Origin: an uncultured Spirochaetota bacterium
GTDB taxonomy: Bacteria > Spirochaetota > UBA4802 > UBA5368
DNA: 6,110 bases
Reading direction: 5' to 3'
NCBI GenBank assembly: GCA_937864375.1
Contig: CALMJO010000708.1
Coordinates: 1 to 6,110 of the forward strand
The notes under the pieces: model-generated
Told to the model about the DNA's origin: nothing
Database searches by the model: none
The model's input: only the letters and a program-made list of their open reading frames with translations
Part shown: piece by piece, positions 5,546 through 6,110 of the stretch
How positions within the stretch are numbered: the first letter of the stretch is position 1
Layout: every line of letters begins with the position of its first letter
Made by a program: the position numbers and the translations under genes

Positions 5546-5947
5546 TTACGCCATGACGGACGAGGCATGCCGCTCGGCGCTGCCGCACGACGGCCCCGCC
5601 TGAAGCGCGGAGGGGATGACCTCGGTGGCCAGCGCGTCGATCCGCGTCTTCCCGGAGTTTTCGCTTATGACCGCGGCGATCTCGTCGGCGTGCGCGACCA
5701 GGTAGTCGCGGATCGCGCGCACGCGCCTCTTCCTCCGGGCGAACGCGAGGGACGCCCACTCGCGCTGCGCCGTGCGCGCCTTTTCCATGATGCGCGGCAT
5801 CGCGGAGAGGCCGGTGTTGGTCTCCCGGCCCAGCTCCTTCCCGGTCGCGGGATTGTAGTACACGGTGACGCCCTGCGCCGCGCGCTTCACCGCGCGCGCC
5901 ACGTGCCGGCGCCGTTGAATTTTCGATTTATGTGCGGTTCGTGGCAT
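5546..5947 (-). pseudogene. N-terminal remnant of an aldehyde dehydrogenase
   Basis: The frame codes for 133 residues. Residues about 28-115 read as the start of an NAD(P)-dependent aldehyde dehydrogenase: VYYNPATGKELGR, then ARTAQREWASLAFARRKRRVRAIRDYLVAHADEIAAVISENSGKT in two adjoining stretches, then DALATEVIPSAL. The family is usually about 450-500 residues. Here the similarity stops at about residue 115 (base 5603), followed by 18 unrelated codons and a stop. The nucleotide-binding motifs and the catalytic Glu and Cys are all absent. Only about 200 bases separate this point from the stop of the convergent cyclase gene, so a frameshift cannot account for the loss; about 350 codons have been deleted. 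The start is supported by AGGA seven bases before the ATG. The first 24 residues are unusually basic (HKSKIQRRRH). It is probably inactive. Whether the break is biological or a contig chimera cannot be told here. Confidence 0.75.
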
Positions 5948-6001
5948 GATGACATCCTATGGGTTCGTGCGGCAGCCGCCGCCTGCCCGCTCGATGTCAC
6001 C

Positions 6002-6019
6002 GGAGGGTCCGGGCCCTCC
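6002..6019 (-). other. Hairpin in the leader of the aldehyde dehydrogenase remnant
   Basis: GGAGGG (6002-6007) and CCCTCC (6014-6019) form a 6-bp inverted repeat around six bases, within about 100 bases of untranslated leader. The flanks are also very GC-rich (CCCCGGCCCCGCGGCC at 6023-6038). No riboswitch or T-box pattern is recognisable, and chance is plausible. Confidence 0.25.
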
Positions 6020-6056
6020 CTGCCCCGGCCCCGCGGCCTTCCGGCGAGAATGGATC

Positions 6057-6085
6057 AAGATACTGCCGCAATCGCCAAAAATCAA
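6057..6085 (-). promoter_or_regulatory. Candidate promoter of the aldehyde dehydrogenase remnant
   Basis: On the minus strand, TTGATT (6085-6080) and TATCTT (6062-6057) are 17 bases apart, each matching four of six consensus positions. They lie in one of the few less GC-rich patches near the right end. The start would be near 6050, giving a leader of about 100 bases. Apart from this and the leader hairpin, I see no gene or repeat in 5948-6110. Confidence 0.45.
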
Positions 6086-6110
6086 GGCGCGGGCGCGCGC
6101 AGCCGTGATT

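Noticed and set aside
5451..5759. Minus-strand frame continuing the dehydrogenase after a frameshift
   Set aside because: Its residues (LVRHGVIGFVLRGMHP) only vaguely recall the family, and too few bases remain before the next gene to hold the missing 350 codons.
1..6110. CRISPR array, tRNA, rRNA, insertion sequence or defence system
   Set aside because: No regularly spaced repeats, cloverleaf, rRNA segment, transposase or defence-gene motif was seen on reading both strands.

Overview
The window looks like a short metagenomic contig from a GC-rich bacterium. Most codons end in G or C, and the AT-rich patches are confined to promoters and membrane-helix codons. The first 45 bases are not biological. 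They are an untrimmed Illumina Nextera i5-side adapter: the end of P5, index CTCTCTAT, and the read-1 sequence ending in the Tn5 mosaic end. Genome sequence starts at base 46. The 7TMR-DISM kinase, the membrane-anchored SpoIIE-type protein and the compact deacetylase together recall Spirochaetota, with some deltaproteobacterial lineages as the alternative. No marker gene is present, so this placement is only an impression.

Layout from left to right: (1) bases 47-1960, +, a hybrid sensor histidine kinase whose 5' end lies off the contig (7TM sensor, coiled coil, HisKA, HATPase, receiver). (2) Bases 1957-3048, -, a six-helix membrane protein with a SpoIIE/PP2C-like C-terminus that lacks the first half of the phosphatase domain. 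It meets the kinase tail to tail, sharing the four bases CTAG. (3) Bases 3132-3923, -, a compact and apparently intact zinc-dependent histone-deacetylase-family hydrolase with a strong promoter and Shine-Dalgarno. It probably heads a two-gene unit with the SpoIIE-like gene. (4) Bases 3924-4122, a divergent promoter region. (5) Bases 4123-5403, +, a receiver-PAS-GGDEF protein, predicted to be a phosphorylation-regulated diguanylate cyclase with an intact I-site. (6) Bases 5404-5602, a short non-coding stretch with two inverted repeats. (7) Bases 5546-5947, -, the first quarter of an aldehyde dehydrogenase gene followed by unrelated codons and a stop. Its promoter candidate lies near the right end of the contig.

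The kinase, the SpoIIE-like protein and the diguanylate cyclase are all signal-transduction proteins, so the locus could be a signalling cluster in which a membrane kinase feeds a c-di-GMP output. Nothing in the sequence proves that they are partners, and the three are transcribed from different units. I did not find a convincing new defence or mobile system. The points most worth checking are the adapter, the in-frame loss of the phosphatase metal-binding half, and the truncated aldehyde dehydrogenase.
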